Below are positions 17,545 through 27,180 of a stretch of DNA of 34,480 nucleotides, in pieces. Made by a program: the position numbers and the translations under genes. The DNA is from Xanthobacteraceae bacterium (GTDB lineage Bacteria; Pseudomonadota; Alphaproteobacteria; Rhizobiales; Xanthobacteraceae): assembly GCA_019241285.1 (NCBI GenBank), contig JAFAXD010000504.1, positions 1 to 34,480 on the forward strand, given 5' to 3'. The notes beneath the pieces are model-generated. The model was given only the letters and a program-made list of their open reading frames with translations, searched no databases and was not told the DNA's origin. Every line of letters begins with the position of its first letter. The first letter of the stretch is position 1.

Positions 17545-17625
17545 CGTCATTGCGAGCGAAGCGAAGCAATCCAGTGCTGAGCCGCCACACTGGATTGCTT
17601 CGTCGCTGCGCTCCTCGCAACGACG
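17545..17625. repeat. Palindromic repeat, CGTCATTGCGAG / GAAGCAATCCAG type
   Basis: The element runs from CGTCATTGCGAG to CTCGCAACGACG and contains a perfect 14-base stem, GAAGCAATCCAGTG (17563-17576) against CACTGGATTGCTTC (17588-17601). A close relative is at 32018-32099. It sits between two convergent genes and may act as a two-way terminator or mRNA stabiliser. Confidence 0.9.
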
Positions 17626-17673
17626 TAGATCGCCGGGACAGCTTGGTGATGACGGAAAGTCCCGGGAACGCGC

Positions 17674-18714
17674 CTACGCGGTCTGGCGCAGCGGCTGCGC
17701 AGCGCGCCGCCATTGCCTGGTGTTCAGGTAGGTCTCCAGCGTGAGTGGCTCGCCTTCGAACGGCGGGCGCTTGACCTCGACGCCGGTGAAGCCGGACGCC
17801 TCCTCGAACCAGCTCTTCGGCGGAGGGAAACCCCAGCGATTGCCGTTGGATTTGCCGTCCACCATGCAGGCGACCGGCTCGTCGTAGCGGTCGACAACCT
17901 GAATGGCTGGAAGCAACAACTCGGTGCGATGTCCGTCGGGATCGCGCAGGTAGACATAGTAGGAATGTCCATGCCCATGCCGTCCCGGGCCGTGCTCGAT
18001 GCGATCGGCAAAACCGATGTTGCCGGCGGTGTCGAGCCCGCGCACGATGTCATAGAGCGACTCGACCACATAGCCGCAATGATGAAAGCGCGGCCCCGAG
18101 CGATGCAGGAACACGATGTCCCACGGATTGCTCTTGCGGTAGAGAAACGTGCCGACGACCGCGCCGGCGCCCTGCACGACGATGTAGTCTGAAATGCGAA
18201 AGCCCAGGTCCATGTAGAACCTGGCGGCAGCAAGCACGTCGGGCACCAGCACTTGATAATGATCCATGCGCAGCGCACGGGCGCCCTGGTGCGTGTTCAC
18301 CTCGACATGGAGCCGCGGTTTGGTCTGCATGGTCGCGCAGAGCTCGACGGGCGTGCCCATGGCATCGAGAAAACGCAACGTACGCGTCTGAAACGGCACC
18401 TCGATGAATTTCGCCGGAACACCGGCCTGGTCGAAATGGAACTTGGCTTTGTCGAGGTCTTCCTCGCCAAACACGTGCATGCCGACACATTCGCAGGTCG
18501 GCTCGGCAGCCGTTTTCTTCAACGTGAGGCTATGATGTCCGCGCTCCTCGACGCCGCGCAAAAAGATCGTGTTGGCATCTTCGTCGCTGACCAGGAGGCC
18601 GAGCACTTGGGTATAGAAATCGCGGCTGGCGGGCAGGTCCTGCGCGGTCAGCACCAGATGGCTGGCGCGGGTGATGTTGAACGGCGGATTGAAATTGGTT
18701 TGCGGAATTACCAT
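17674..18714 (-). CDS. Type I extradiol ring-cleavage dioxygenase (HpaD-like)
   Basis: 346 residues from the ATG at 18714, which has GGAAGGAA 6 bases upstream; the ORF-track start at 18837 is rejected. Two vicinal-oxygen-chelate domains are present: HLVLTAQDLPASRDFYTQVLGL near the N terminus and DHYQVLVPDVLAAARFYMDLGF from 151. The iron ligands of the 2-His-1-carboxylate site are H152, H211 (FHHCGY) and E265 (GHRTELLLP), matching the spacing in homoprotocatechuate 2,3-dioxygenase. It should open a catechol-type ring next to the hydroxyls using Fe(II) or Mn(II) and O2. The substrate is uncertain; homoprotocatechuate is the nearest known one. No other ring-degradation gene is adjacent. It is divergent from a solute-binding protein gene, suggesting a link to uptake. 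Confidence 0.9.
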   Translation of the reverse strand: MVIPQTNFNPPFNITRASHLVLTAQDLPASRDFYTQVLGLLVSDEDANTIFLRGVEERGHHSLTLKKTAAEPTCECVGMHVFGEEDLDKAKFHFDQAGVPAKFIEVPFQTRTLRFLDAMGTPVELCATMQTKPRLHVEVNTHQGARALRMDHYQVLVPDVLAAARFYMDLGFRISDYIVVQGAGAVVGTFLYRKSNPWDIVFLHRSGPRFHHCGYVVESLYDIVRGLDTAGNIGFADRIEHGPGRHGHGHSYYVYLRDPDGHRTELLLPAIQVVDRYDEPVACMVDGKSNGNRWGFPPPKSWFEEASGFTGVEVKRPPFEGEPLTLETYLNTRQWRRAAQPLRQTA

Positions 18715-18932
18715 GGCGTGTTCCTTCCAAAATCGTGTTTTTGCTGCACCCAGAGCGCGTGAATTTTGCACAGACGGCCGCGCCGCGCCATGCGCGGCGA
18801 CAAAACCTGCGGCGACGAACGCGCGGCTCCCATTCACAAAGCCGATTTCCAGGTCGGGGAAACTTCCTCTAGAGTGGGTCCAAGCTCATGCACGACGCTG
18901 CCGGACTCCACGGCGGCGCGAGGGAGGAACAG

Positions 18933-20138
18933 ATGTCCATATCGCGCAAGGGCGGAATCTCCCGCCGCAGGTTCATGGCCACCAGCGCCGGCGTGGTGCT
19001 TGCCGCCAACTTTCCGGCTCCTGCGATCCTGGCGCAGTCCCGCGCCCCCCTGCGCCTCGGCAATCTCAACTCGTTCACCGGCGCCATCGCTTATTCGGCC
19101 GAGAACAATCTCAACGGCATGAACCTCTATTTCGACAGCATCGGCGGCTCGGTCGCCGGCCGTAAGGTCGAGATCATCAAGGAGGACGATCAGTTCAGTC
19201 CGCAGATCGGGTTGCAGAAGGCGAAGAAGCTCGTTGAGAGCGACAAGGTCGACATGCTGGTCGGCGTGCAGGCCAGCAATGTGGCGCTCGCCGTTCTCAA
19301 CTACGCCAAGCAGCAGAAGGCGTTCTACATCGTGTCCGGTGCGGGCACCGATGCGATCACCTGGGATCGCTATCCGTATCTCTTCCGCACCTCGATCTCC
19401 GCCTATCAGCTGAGCACGCCGATGGCGGGCTACGTCTACGACAATCTCGGCAAGGAGATCGTCACCACCGCTTCGGATTATGCGGGCGGGCGTGACGTGA
19501 TTGCCGAGTTCAAGGCGCCGTTCATTGCCAAGGGCGGCAAGGTGCTCAAAGAGATTTGGCCGCCGCTGAACACCACCGACTTCAGCCCGTATCTGGTCGA
19601 CATCAAGTCGATCAATCCGCCGGTGACCTACGACTTCATGCCGGGCGCGGATGCCATTCGCTTCATTCAGCAATATCACGAGTTCGGGTTGTTGGAGAAA
19701 ATGCCGCTCACCGGCTTCACCATCATCGATTCGCTCACCCTCAAGGCGCTGGGCAAGGCAGCGGTGGGCGTGATCTCTGCCACCACCTACACGGACACGG
19801 TGGACAACCCGGAGAGCCGGAAATTCGTCGCCGACTATCAGGCCAAATATAACGCACTTCCCGACATCTTCTCCGACTACGGCTACGTGGCGGCGCGCGC
19901 CATCGACGAGGCGCTCAAGCTCACCGATGGCGACACCTCGGACAAGGACAAGCTCGCTGAGGCCATGACCAAGATCAAGTTCAACGCGCCGCGCGGACCC
20001 TGGCGCATGGACCCGGTCGTGCACAATCCGATCCAGGATATTCACGTCTGCCAAGTGGTCGAGAAGGACGGAAAAGTCACCAGCAAGGTGCTGACGACCT
20101 TCAAGGATGTCGCCGATCCCGGCAAGAAGATGTACTGA
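18933..20138 (+). CDS. ABC transporter substrate-binding protein, branched-chain amino acid/aromatic type, Tat-exported
   Basis: 401 residues from the ATG at 18933, which has GGGAGG 5 bases upstream; the longer ORF-track start is unlikely. A twin-arginine signal (SRRRFMATSAGVVLAANFPAPAILAQ) leads to a periplasmic type I binding fold: PLRLGNLNSFTGAIAYSAENNLNGMNLYFDSIGG, KKLVESDKVDMLVGVQASNVALAV and FIVDY-like C-terminal segments. In rhizobia such LivK-like proteins bind amino acids, aromatic acids or other small organic acids. No permease or ATPase gene is adjacent, so it is an orphan that must use a transporter encoded elsewhere. It is divergent from the extradiol dioxygenase and followed by a monooxygenase, hinting at an aromatic ligand. 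Confidence 0.92.
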   Translation: MSISRKGGISRRRFMATSAGVVLAANFPAPAILAQSRAPLRLGNLNSFTGAIAYSAENNLNGMNLYFDSIGGSVAGRKVEIIKEDDQFSPQIGLQKAKKLVESDKVDMLVGVQASNVALAVLNYAKQQKAFYIVSGAGTDAITWDRYPYLFRTSISAYQLSTPMAGYVYDNLGKEIVTTASDYAGGRDVIAEFKAPFIAKGGKVLKEIWPPLNTTDFSPYLVDIKSINPPVTYDFMPGADAIRFIQQYHEFGLLEKMPLTGFTIIDSLTLKALGKAAVGVISATTYTDTVDNPESRKFVADYQAKYNALPDIFSDYGYVAARAIDEALKLTDGDTSDKDKLAEAMTKIKFNAPRGPWRMDPVVHNPIQDIHVCQVVEKDGKVTSKVLTTFKDVADPGKKMY

Positions 20139-20143
20139 ACACC

Positions 20144-21184
20144 ATGGACTTCGGCATTTTCGATCATCTCGATCGCAACGATCTGCCGCTCGCCGAGTAT
20201 TACGAGCATCGGCTGCGCATGACGCAGGCCTATGACGCCGCCGGCTTCTACTCCTACCATTTGGCCGAGCATCACTTCACGCCGCTCGGCATGGCGCCGT
20301 CGCCGAGCGTGTTCCTGGCGAGCGTGGCGCAGCGAACCAAAACCCTGCGCCTCGGTTCACTGGTCTATGCGTTGCCCATCCATCACCCGCTACGGGTGCT
20401 GGAAGAAATCTGCATGCTCGATCACTTGAGCAACGGCCGGCTCGACGTCGGTTTCGGCCGCGGTTCGGTTCCGTTCGAGATCACCTATTACGGCCAGGAT
20501 GCCGAACAGCGCGAGCGCATCTATCGCGAACGGCTCGACATCATCCTGCAGGCCTTCGGAGCGGATACGCTGACGTTCAACGGCGAGTTCGATCAGTTCG
20601 AGAACGTGCCGCTCGAGCTCAAGCCGTTGCAAAAACCACATCCGCCGATTTTCTACGGCGCGCATTCGCCCGATAGCGCTGAACGCGCGGCCCGCAAGGG
20701 CCTCAACATGATTAATAATGACTCACCGGATGTGACGGCCGCGTGTATTGCCCGGTTTCGCGAGGTGTGGCGCGCTGTGCAGCCCGGCCGCGCGCTGCCC
20801 AAGATGGGCGCGGCGCGCTTCGTGGTCGTGGCCGACACCGATGCCGAGGCGCTGGCGCTCGCTCGCCGCGCCTATCCCATGTGGTACCGCAGCTTCAATC
20901 ACCTGTTCTGGCTGCATAACACCACGCCCGGACAGTTCGCGCGGCCGCCGGTCTACGACGGGCACATTGATAAGGGGACCGGTGTTGCCGGGTCGCCGGC
21001 GACCGTCGCGGATGTCCTGGCGCGCCAGGTTGTCGAGACCGGCACCAATTACCTCGTGTGCCAGTTCGCGTTCGGAGACTTGAGCTTGCCCGAGGTGCGG
21101 CACTCGGTTGAGCTCTTCGCCGCCCACGTAATGCCGGCTTGCCGTGAGGCGGCATCCAGTGCACAGGAGCGGGAGCCGGCTTAG
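20144..21184 (+). CDS. Luciferase-like (LLM class) flavin-dependent monooxygenase
   Basis: 346 residues. The N terminus (MDFGIFDHLDRNDLPLAEYYEHRLRMTQAYDAAGFYSYHLAEHHFTPLGMAPSPSVFLASVAQRT) and LRVLEEICMLDHLSNGRLDVGFGRGSVPFE are typical of the bacterial-luciferase-like TIM-barrel flavin enzymes. It would use reduced FMN from a separate reductase to insert oxygen into a small substrate. It starts 5 bases after the binding-protein stop, so the two are co-transcribed. The flavin reductase-like gene at 32.9-33.4 kb is too distant to assume as partner. Substrate unknown. Confidence 0.92.
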   Translation: MDFGIFDHLDRNDLPLAEYYEHRLRMTQAYDAAGFYSYHLAEHHFTPLGMAPSPSVFLASVAQRTKTLRLGSLVYALPIHHPLRVLEEICMLDHLSNGRLDVGFGRGSVPFEITYYGQDAEQRERIYRERLDIILQAFGADTLTFNGEFDQFENVPLELKPLQKPHPPIFYGAHSPDSAERAARKGLNMINNDSPDVTAACIARFREVWRAVQPGRALPKMGAARFVVVADTDAEALALARRAYPMWYRSFNHLFWLHNTTPGQFARPPVYDGHIDKGTGVAGSPATVADVLARQVVETGTNYLVCQFAFGDLSLPEVRHSVELFAAHVMPACREAASSAQEREPA

Positions 21185-21334
21185 GAGTATCTATTCAATC
21201 ACGGATCGGCGGCGCACAACGCGCGCAAAAGAGTGAACGAAAGGACGCGCGAAAGCGTTAACTCGTCGGGGCGTCCCGTATAAGATTTCGGACTATAAGC
21301 CGTTCGTCCGTAGCGCATGAGGAGATGTGAGCCG

Positions 21335-22903
21335 ATGGACGCGCCCGACAGCACAATCGCAAAGCCTACGGACAAAGCCCTCGCAATGGCGACGTCGGGG
21401 CGAGCCGCCCCACCAGCGACAATCGTGATTTTTGGAGCGGCCGGCGACTTGACCAAGCGCCTATTGATGCCGGCCCTGTACAATCTGGCAAAGTCCGGCG
21501 CGCTGTCGGACAAGCTGGCCATTGTCGGTGTCGATCACAATGACCGGAGCACCGAGGATTGGATCCGTACGCTCAGTGAGCTGAGAGATCCAAAGACGCT
21601 GGATGCGGCCACGTGGTCGTGGCTCACGGGCCGCATGCAGTTTCTGCAGGGCGACTTTCTTGATCCCGACGCATACAAACGGTTGGGGCAGCTGCTCGCC
21701 AAGCGCCAGCAGGAGCACGGCGTCGGCAGCGCTCTCTTTTATATGGCAGTTGCTGACCGGTTCTTTGGCCCGATTATCGAACACCTCGGTAAAGCCGGGC
21801 TGGCGAACCAATCCGAGTCCGCGTGGCGGCGCGTGATCATCGAGAAACCGTTCGGACACGACCTCGCCTCCGCCAAGGCCCTCAACGCGCAGATCTTGAA
21901 GGTCCTGTCGGAAGATCAGATTTACCGGATCGATCATTTCCTCGGAAAGGAAACGGTTCAAAACATCCAGGTTCTGCGTTTTGCCAACGGCATCTTCGAG
22001 CCGCTATGGAATCGCGACCATATTGATCACGTCCAGATCACGGCCGCCGAGACGGTCGGTGTCGAGACTCGCGGGCGCTTCTATGAGCAGACAGGCGCGC
22101 TGCGTGACATGGTCCCGAGCCACCTGTTTCAATTGTTGGCGATGATCGGGATGGAACCTCCGTCCTCGTTCACGGCGAACGCGGTACGCAACAAGGAGAC
22201 GGAGCTCTTCCAGGCGATCCGCCCGGTTACGCCGAGCGACGCCGTGCGCGGGCAATACGGACCCGGCACGATCGATGGAAAGCCCGTCCCCGGCTATCGC
22301 CAAGAGCCCAATGTGGCGCCGGATTCTTCGACGGAGACCTACGTCGGGCTGAAGCTCGGAATAGATACGTGGCGCTGGGCTGGTGTTCCCTTCTATATGC
22401 GAACCGGAAAACGTCTTGCGACACGAACGACGGAAATTGCGGTTTGTTTTCGCCAAGCTCCCTATGGCTTGTTTCGCGACACCCCGGTTGAGCGCCTGCC
22501 GCCGAACATTCTCCTGCTGCGTATCCAGCCGGACGAAGGTCTGTCGATCAGCTTCAGCGCGAAACGGCCCGGGCCGGAGATCAAGATCGACGGCGTTGCA
22601 ATGGACTTCGCCTACAAGGACTATTTCGGCCCCCTGGCGGCAGTCGGGTATGAGACTCTGCTTTACGACTGCCTGCTGGGTGACGCGACGCTGTTTCGCC
22701 GCGCCGATGCGGTCGAAGTGTCCTGGTGCGCGGTTCAGGGACTGCTTGACGACTGGCCGCGCAACGCGCCTCAGGATTTTCCAAACTATGCCGCCGGTGG
22801 CAGCGGTCCCCAAGCTGCCGACGCGTTGCTCGCGCGCGATAACCGCGCATGGCTTCCGATCAAGCCAGAGCGCCGGCACTTGACCGCTTCGAATGTCTGC
22901 TGA
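21335..22903 (+). CDS. zwf: Glucose-6-phosphate 1-dehydrogenase
   Basis: 522 residues from the ATG at 21335, preferred over 21317 because AGGAG lies about 9 bases upstream. It has the NADP-binding loop IFGAAGDLTKRLLMPALYNL at about 32-51, EKPFGHDLASAKALN, the active-site motif RIDHFLGKE at 198-206, VLRFANGIFEPLWN and GALRDMVPSHLFQLL. It oxidises glucose-6-phosphate to 6-phosphogluconolactone, making NADPH. It is the first gene of a nine-gene sugar-phosphate operon. A weak -10-like TATAAG is upstream around 21279-21299, but no convincing -35 was found. Confidence 0.97.
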   Translation: MDAPDSTIAKPTDKALAMATSGRAAPPATIVIFGAAGDLTKRLLMPALYNLAKSGALSDKLAIVGVDHNDRSTEDWIRTLSELRDPKTLDAATWSWLTGRMQFLQGDFLDPDAYKRLGQLLAKRQQEHGVGSALFYMAVADRFFGPIIEHLGKAGLANQSESAWRRVIIEKPFGHDLASAKALNAQILKVLSEDQIYRIDHFLGKETVQNIQVLRFANGIFEPLWNRDHIDHVQITAAETVGVETRGRFYEQTGALRDMVPSHLFQLLAMIGMEPPSSFTANAVRNKETELFQAIRPVTPSDAVRGQYGPGTIDGKPVPGYRQEPNVAPDSSTETYVGLKLGIDTWRWAGVPFYMRTGKRLATRTTEIAVCFRQAPYGLFRDTPVERLPPNILLLRIQPDEGLSISFSAKRPGPEIKIDGVAMDFAYKDYFGPLAAVGYETLLYDCLLGDATLFRRADAVEVSWCAVQGLLDDWPRNAPQDFPNYAAGGSGPQAADALLARDNRAWLPIKPERRHLTASNVC

Positions 22904-22928
22904 TCATTGCCAATCGCGAGGTGATGTC

Positions 22929-24014
22929 ATGAAAGCTACTCAGAAACTGCACGACCTTGGTCAGAGCATCTGGGTCGACAATATTTCCCGCGGCATGATC
23001 AAGAGCGGAACGCTGCGCCGCTACATCGACGAGCTGTCCGTGACCGGACTGACGTCGAACCCGACGATCTTCGATCATGCCGTCGGCAAGAGCGCCGACT
23101 ATGACGAGACGATCCGGCGCAAGGTCGCTCAGGGTCTCTCGGGGGAGAAGCTGTTCTTCGAGCTGGCACTCGAGGATCTGACGCAAGCCGCCGATATGTT
23201 CCGACCGATCCACGAGCGGACCGCAGGCCTCGACGGATTTGTTTCGCTCGAAGTCTCACCGCTGCTGGCGCACGATACGAAGAAGACGACGGCGGTCGCA
23301 AAGGCGCTGCACGAGCAGGGCCAGCGGTCAAACCTGTTCATCAAAATACCAGGTACGCCCGAAGGTCTGCCGGCGATCGAGGAATCGATCTTTGCGGGCG
23401 TGCCGATCAACGTGACGCTGCTGTTCTCGGCCGAGCAATACGTGGCGGCAGCCGATGCGTTCATGCGCGGGATTGAGCGGCGCATCGCGGCCGGCCTCCG
23501 GCCCCACGTGGCTTCGGTCGCGTCGATCTTTATCAGCCGATGGGATGTCGCGGTGAAGGACAAGGTGCCGTCGGCGCTGGTCAATCAGCTCGGCATTGCG
23601 GTCGGCAAACAGGCTTTCCGCGAATATCATAAGCTGCTCGATTCGCCGCGGTGGCAGCGTGCGTTCAATGAAGGCGCCCGGCCGCAGCGGCTTCTGTTTG
23701 CGAGCACCGGCACCAAGGATCCAAAGGCGTCCGACATCCTCTATGTCAAAGGGCTAGCTGCGCCGTTCACCGTCAACACGATGCCGGATGCGACCTTGCA
23801 GGCGTTTGCCGATCACGGCGATCTCGGCGCGCCGCTGCCGATTGATGGGGGCGATTGCGACAAGGTGCTGGCCGACTTCAGCAAAGCCGGGATCGATCTT
23901 GGTGCACTGGCGAACCAGCTCCAGGATGAAGGCGCCAAGTCCTTCGTAAAATCCTGGAACGATCTCATTGGCGTCATCGAGTCCAAATCGAATACGCTGC
24001 GGAAGGCTAGCTAG
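22929..24014 (+). CDS. tal: Transaldolase
   Basis: 361 residues from the ATG at 22929, with GAGGTGA just upstream; the ORF-track start at 22893 would overlap zwf. Motifs are LSVTGLTSNPTIFDHAVG near the N terminus and the Schiff-base lysine K139 in NLFIKIPGTPEGLPAI. VASIFISRWDVAVK and PDATLQAFADHGD are typical of the long transaldolases. It moves a three-carbon dihydroxyacetone unit between sugar phosphates in the non-oxidative pentose phosphate branch. It starts 25 bases after the zwf stop. Confidence 0.96.
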   Translation: MKATQKLHDLGQSIWVDNISRGMIKSGTLRRYIDELSVTGLTSNPTIFDHAVGKSADYDETIRRKVAQGLSGEKLFFELALEDLTQAADMFRPIHERTAGLDGFVSLEVSPLLAHDTKKTTAVAKALHEQGQRSNLFIKIPGTPEGLPAIEESIFAGVPINVTLLFSAEQYVAAADAFMRGIERRIAAGLRPHVASVASIFISRWDVAVKDKVPSALVNQLGIAVGKQAFREYHKLLDSPRWQRAFNEGARPQRLLFASTGTKDPKASDILYVKGLAAPFTVNTMPDATLQAFADHGDLGAPLPIDGGDCDKVLADFSKAGIDLGALANQLQDEGAKSFVKSWNDLIGVIESKSNTLRKAS

Positions 24015-24033
24015 GGTGGATGTGAGACCGGTC

Positions 24034-24786
24034 ATGGACGACACGACGGCCGTGCGGCAAAGGCGCGCCGATGACGGCAAGCGCGTGCTGGTGATCGATA
24101 TCGGCGGCACGTCGGTGAAGCTTCTCGCCACGGGCGAGCCGGAGCGTCGGAGGTTCCCGTCGGGGCGCAAGATGACGCCGGGCATGATGGTGAAAAAAAC
24201 CATCAAGCTGGTTTCCGATTGGACCTATTCGGTGATCTCGATTGGCTATCCGGGCCCGGTGCTGCACGGCAAGCCGGTTTCCGAGCCCTATAATCTTGGC
24301 CCCGGATGGGTGGGCTTCGATTTCGCCGGCGCATTCGGACATCCGGTCAAGCTCGTCAACGACGCCGCCATGCAGGCGCTCGGTAGTTACAAGGGCGGCA
24401 AGATGCTGTTCCTGGGTCTCGGGACCGGGCTTGGCACCGCCATGATCGTCGACGGCATTATCGAGCCGATGGAGCTCGGGCATCTGCCGTACAAGAAGGG
24501 CACCTACGAGGACTATCTCGGCCGCGCCGGATTGGAGCGCGTGGGCAAGAAGCGCTGGCGTCACAACGTCGAAGAAGTTGTCGCGCGGCTGATGGCGGCG
24601 CTCGAACCGGACGACGTGGTCATCGGTGGTGGTAACGTCAAGAAATTAAAGCACCTGCCGCCCGGCTGCCGCGCCGGGAGCAATAACAATGCCTTCCTCG
24701 GTGGCTTCCGGCTCTGGGACGCGCCGCGCCCAACGGCGCGCGCGGGTGTTGCCGCGCTGACGCCGCAGCGCCGATCGAAAGGATAA
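24034..24786 (+). CDS. ROK-family sugar kinase-like protein (possible polyphosphate glucokinase)
   Basis: About 250 residues. The N-terminal phosphate-binding motif [17 protein letters not shown] and the second motif [18 protein letters not shown] mark the ROK/actin-like ATPase fold. [30 protein letters not shown] carries the sugar-site region, and [21 protein letters not shown] the C-terminal part. By position it should phosphorylate glucose to supply zwf and pgi. Relatives are often labelled polyphosphate glucokinase; the phosphate donor cannot be read here. The start is uncertain. I use the ATG at 24034, but a GTG at 24016 has GGAAGG 9 bases upstream and is a good alternative. The ORF-track start inside tal is rejected. 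Confidence 0.85.
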   Translation: MDDTTAVRQRRADDGKRVLVIDIGGTSVKLLATGEPERRRFPSGRKMTPGMMVKKTIKLVSDWTYSVISIGYPGPVLHGKPVSEPYNLGPGWVGFDFAGAFGHPVKLVNDAAMQALGSYKGGKMLFLGLGTGLGTAMIVDGIIEPMELGHLPYKKGTYEDYLGRAGLERVGKKRWRHNVEEVVARLMAALEPDDVVIGGGNVKKLKHLPPGCRAGSNNNAFLGGFRLWDAPRPTARAGVAALTPQRRSKG

Positions 24787-24790
24787 CGCG

Positions 24791-26470
24791 ATGAGTGCCG
24801 AGCCTCAAACCGGCTCGCAGAACGGGCTGACAAAGTCGCCGGCCTGGCTTGCGCTGCAGCAACATTTTGCCAAGGTTCGCGAGCGCAGTCTGCACGCGCT
24901 GTTCGCGGAGGACTCCGCGCGCGGCGACCGTATGATCGTCGAGGCCGCGGGCCTCTACTTCGATTATTCGAAGAACCGCGCCACCGATGAGACGCTTGAC
25001 CTGCTGGTGCACCTGGCGCGCCAGGCTGGGCTGCCCGAACGCATCGAAGCAATGTTTCGCGGCGACAAGATCAATGTCACCGAGCATCGCGCGGTGCTGC
25101 ACGTGGCGCTGCGCGCCCCGAAAGGAACGTCGATCATCGTCGATGGTGAAAATGTCGTGCCGCAGGTGCATGAAGTGCTCGATCGGATGGCCGCGTTTTC
25201 CGAACGCGTGCGCAGCGGCGCCTGGAAGGGCCACACCGGCAAGCGCATCCGCAACGTGATCAATATCGGGATCGGCGGATCCGATCTCGGGCCGGTCATG
25301 GCCTACGAGGCGCTGAAGCATTACAGCGACCGCGCCATGACGTTCCGCTTCGTCTCCAACGTCGACGGCACGGATTTCGTCGAGGCGACGCGCGATCTCG
25401 ACCCGGCGGAAACGCTCTTTATCATCTCGTCGAAGACATTCACCACGTTGGAGACGATGACCAACGCGCACACCGCGCGCGAGTGGTCACTGCGCGCGCT
25501 CGGCGGCGATCAGGCCGCTGTGGCCCGGCATTTTGTCGCCGTGTCGACCAATGCCGCCAAGGTCGCCGAGTTCGGCATCGACACCGCCAACATGTTCGGC
25601 TTCTGGGATTGGGTCGGCGGCCGCTACTCGATGGACTCCGCCATCGGCCTTTCAACCATGCTGGCGATCGGTCCGGATAATTTCCGGGCCATGCTGGATG
25701 GCTTTCACCAGATGGACGAGCACTTTCGTACGACGCCGCTGCGACAGAACATACCGGTGCTGATGGGCCTGCTGGCCGTCTGGTATGGCGATTTCTTCGG
25801 TGCGGAGACGACCGGAGTTTTCCCCTACGAGCAATATCTCAAGCGGTTTCCGGCCTATCTCCAGCAACTCACCATGGAGAGTAACGGCAAACACATCACG
25901 CTCGACGGCCAGCGCGTCGATTATTCGACCGGCCAGATCTATTGGGGCGAGCCCGGCACCAATGGGCAACACTCGTTCTATCAGCTGATCCACCAGGGGA
26001 CCCGGCTCATCCCGTGCGATTTCATCGCCTTTGGGCAGTCGCTCAATCCACTCGGCCCGCACCATGACATGCTGATGGCGAACGTGATCGCGCAGGCCGA
26101 GGCGCTTGCATTTGGCAAAACGCCTGAGCAGGTTCGCGCCGAAGGCACACCGGAGTGGCTCGTTCCGCACCGCGTCTGCGAAGGCAACCGTCCGTCAAAC
26201 GTCATTCTCGCCGAACGACTGACGCCTACTACTTTGGGCAAACTGGTCGCCCTCTACGAGCACAGTGTGTTCACCCAAGGCACGATCTGGCACATCGATT
26301 CATTTGATCAGTGGGGGGTCGAGCTCGGCAAGCAGCTGGCCCAGCGCATTATCCCTGAGATTGCGAGCGAGACCGAGCCGAAGCTTAGCCACGACAGTTC
26401 CACCAACAATCTGATCAGGCGCAGTCGCCGGCTCAAGCAGTCAGGCAAGCCGCGCGCATCAGGGCCGTAA
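24791..26470 (+). CDS. pgi: Glucose-6-phosphate isomerase
   Basis: 559 residues, usual for PGI. Signatures are [64 protein letters not shown] and [20 protein letters not shown]. The late [15 protein letters not shown] and [13 protein letters not shown] complete the family pattern. It interconverts glucose-6-phosphate and fructose-6-phosphate, returning the products of tal and tkt to the oxidative branch. AAAGGA precedes the ATG, 4 bases after the kinase stop. Confidence 0.97.
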   Translation: MSAEPQTGSQNGLTKSPAWLALQQHFAKVRERSLHALFAEDSARGDRMIVEAAGLYFDYSKNRATDETLDLLVHLARQAGLPERIEAMFRGDKINVTEHRAVLHVALRAPKGTSIIVDGENVVPQVHEVLDRMAAFSERVRSGAWKGHTGKRIRNVINIGIGGSDLGPVMAYEALKHYSDRAMTFRFVSNVDGTDFVEATRDLDPAETLFIISSKTFTTLETMTNAHTAREWSLRALGGDQAAVARHFVAVSTNAAKVAEFGIDTANMFGFWDWVGGRYSMDSAIGLSTMLAIGPDNFRAMLDGFHQMDEHFRTTPLRQNIPVLMGLLAVWYGDFFGAETTGVFPYEQYLKRFPAYLQQLTMESNGKHITLDGQRVDYSTGQIYWGEPGTNGQHSFYQLIHQGTRLIPCDFIAFGQSLNPLGPHHDMLMANVIAQAEALAFGKTPEQVRAEGTPEWLVPHRVCEGNRPSNVILAERLTPTTLGKLVALYEHSVFTQGTIWHIDSFDQWGVELGKQLAQRIIPEIASETEPKLSHDSSTNNLIRRSRRLKQSGKPRASGP

Positions 26471-27180
26471 TGAACGCCATGCCGCCGCACCGCGCGGTCA
26501 AGCTCGCGCCGTCCATCCTGGCGGCCGACTTTGCGCGTCTCGGCGATCAGGTCGCGGAAGCGGAGCGAGCGGGTGCAGATCGCATCCATATCGATGTGAT
26601 GGATGGACATTTCGTGCCCAATCTGTCGATGGGGCCGGAGGTCGTGCAGGCGTTGCGCCGGGTCACGCGCTTGCCGTTGGAAACGCACCTGATGATCTTG
26701 AACCCGGACCTGTTCATCGATGCGTTTCTCGATGCCGGCGCTGACGCCCTCATGGTGCACTGGGAAGGCAACAACGACCTCTCGCGCACGCTGCGCCAAG
26801 TGAAGGCACGCAAGAAGCGCGTCGGCGTCGCCATTAATCCGGCGACCCCGGCCGCCGTTCTGGAAGAGGTGCTGTCGGAGATCGACCAAGTGTTGGTCAT
26901 GACGGTCAATCCGGGGTTTGGACATCAGCACTTCATCGAGGCGACGCTGCCGAAGGTGAGGCGCGTGCGACAGATGATCGAGCAATCCGAGCGCCCTTGT
27001 CAGGTCGAGGTCGATGGCGGAATCGACCCGCAGACCGCGCCGCTCGCGGTCGCGGCTGGCGCCGACGTTCTGGTCGCTGGCTCGGCGATCTTCAATGAAA
27101 CGGAAAGCGTGACGGCTGCCATGCGCCGTTTGCAGGCTGCGGCGCACATGACGGAGAAAGCAAAATGCAACTCGGGATGA
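26470..27180 (+). CDS. rpe: Ribulose-phosphate 3-epimerase
   Basis: 236 residues. TIM-barrel signatures are [72 protein letters not shown] and [30 protein letters not shown]. It converts ribulose-5-phosphate to xylulose-5-phosphate. The phosphate-loop sequence NPGFGHQ has histidine where most epimerases have glycine (NPGFGGQ); I believe this is a known alphaproteobacterial variant but cannot confirm it. Its ATG overlaps the pgi TAA by one base (TAATG), indicating coupling. Confidence 0.95.
   Translation: MNAMPPHRAVKLAPSILAADFARLGDQVAEAERAGADRIHIDVMDGHFVPNLSMGPEVVQALRRVTRLPLETHLMILNPDLFIDAFLDAGADALMVHWEGNNDLSRTLRQVKARKKRVGVAINPATPAAVLEEVLSEIDQVLVMTVNPGFGHQHFIEATLPKVRRVRQMIEQSERPCQVEVDGGIDPQTAPLAVAAGADVLVAGSAIFNETESVTAAMRRLQAAAHMTEKAKCNSG

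Noticed and set aside
18834-20054. 406-residue minus-strand frame opposite the ABC binding protein
   Set aside because: Shadow of the plus-strand gene, which has a Tat signal, a strong ribosome site and clear family motifs.
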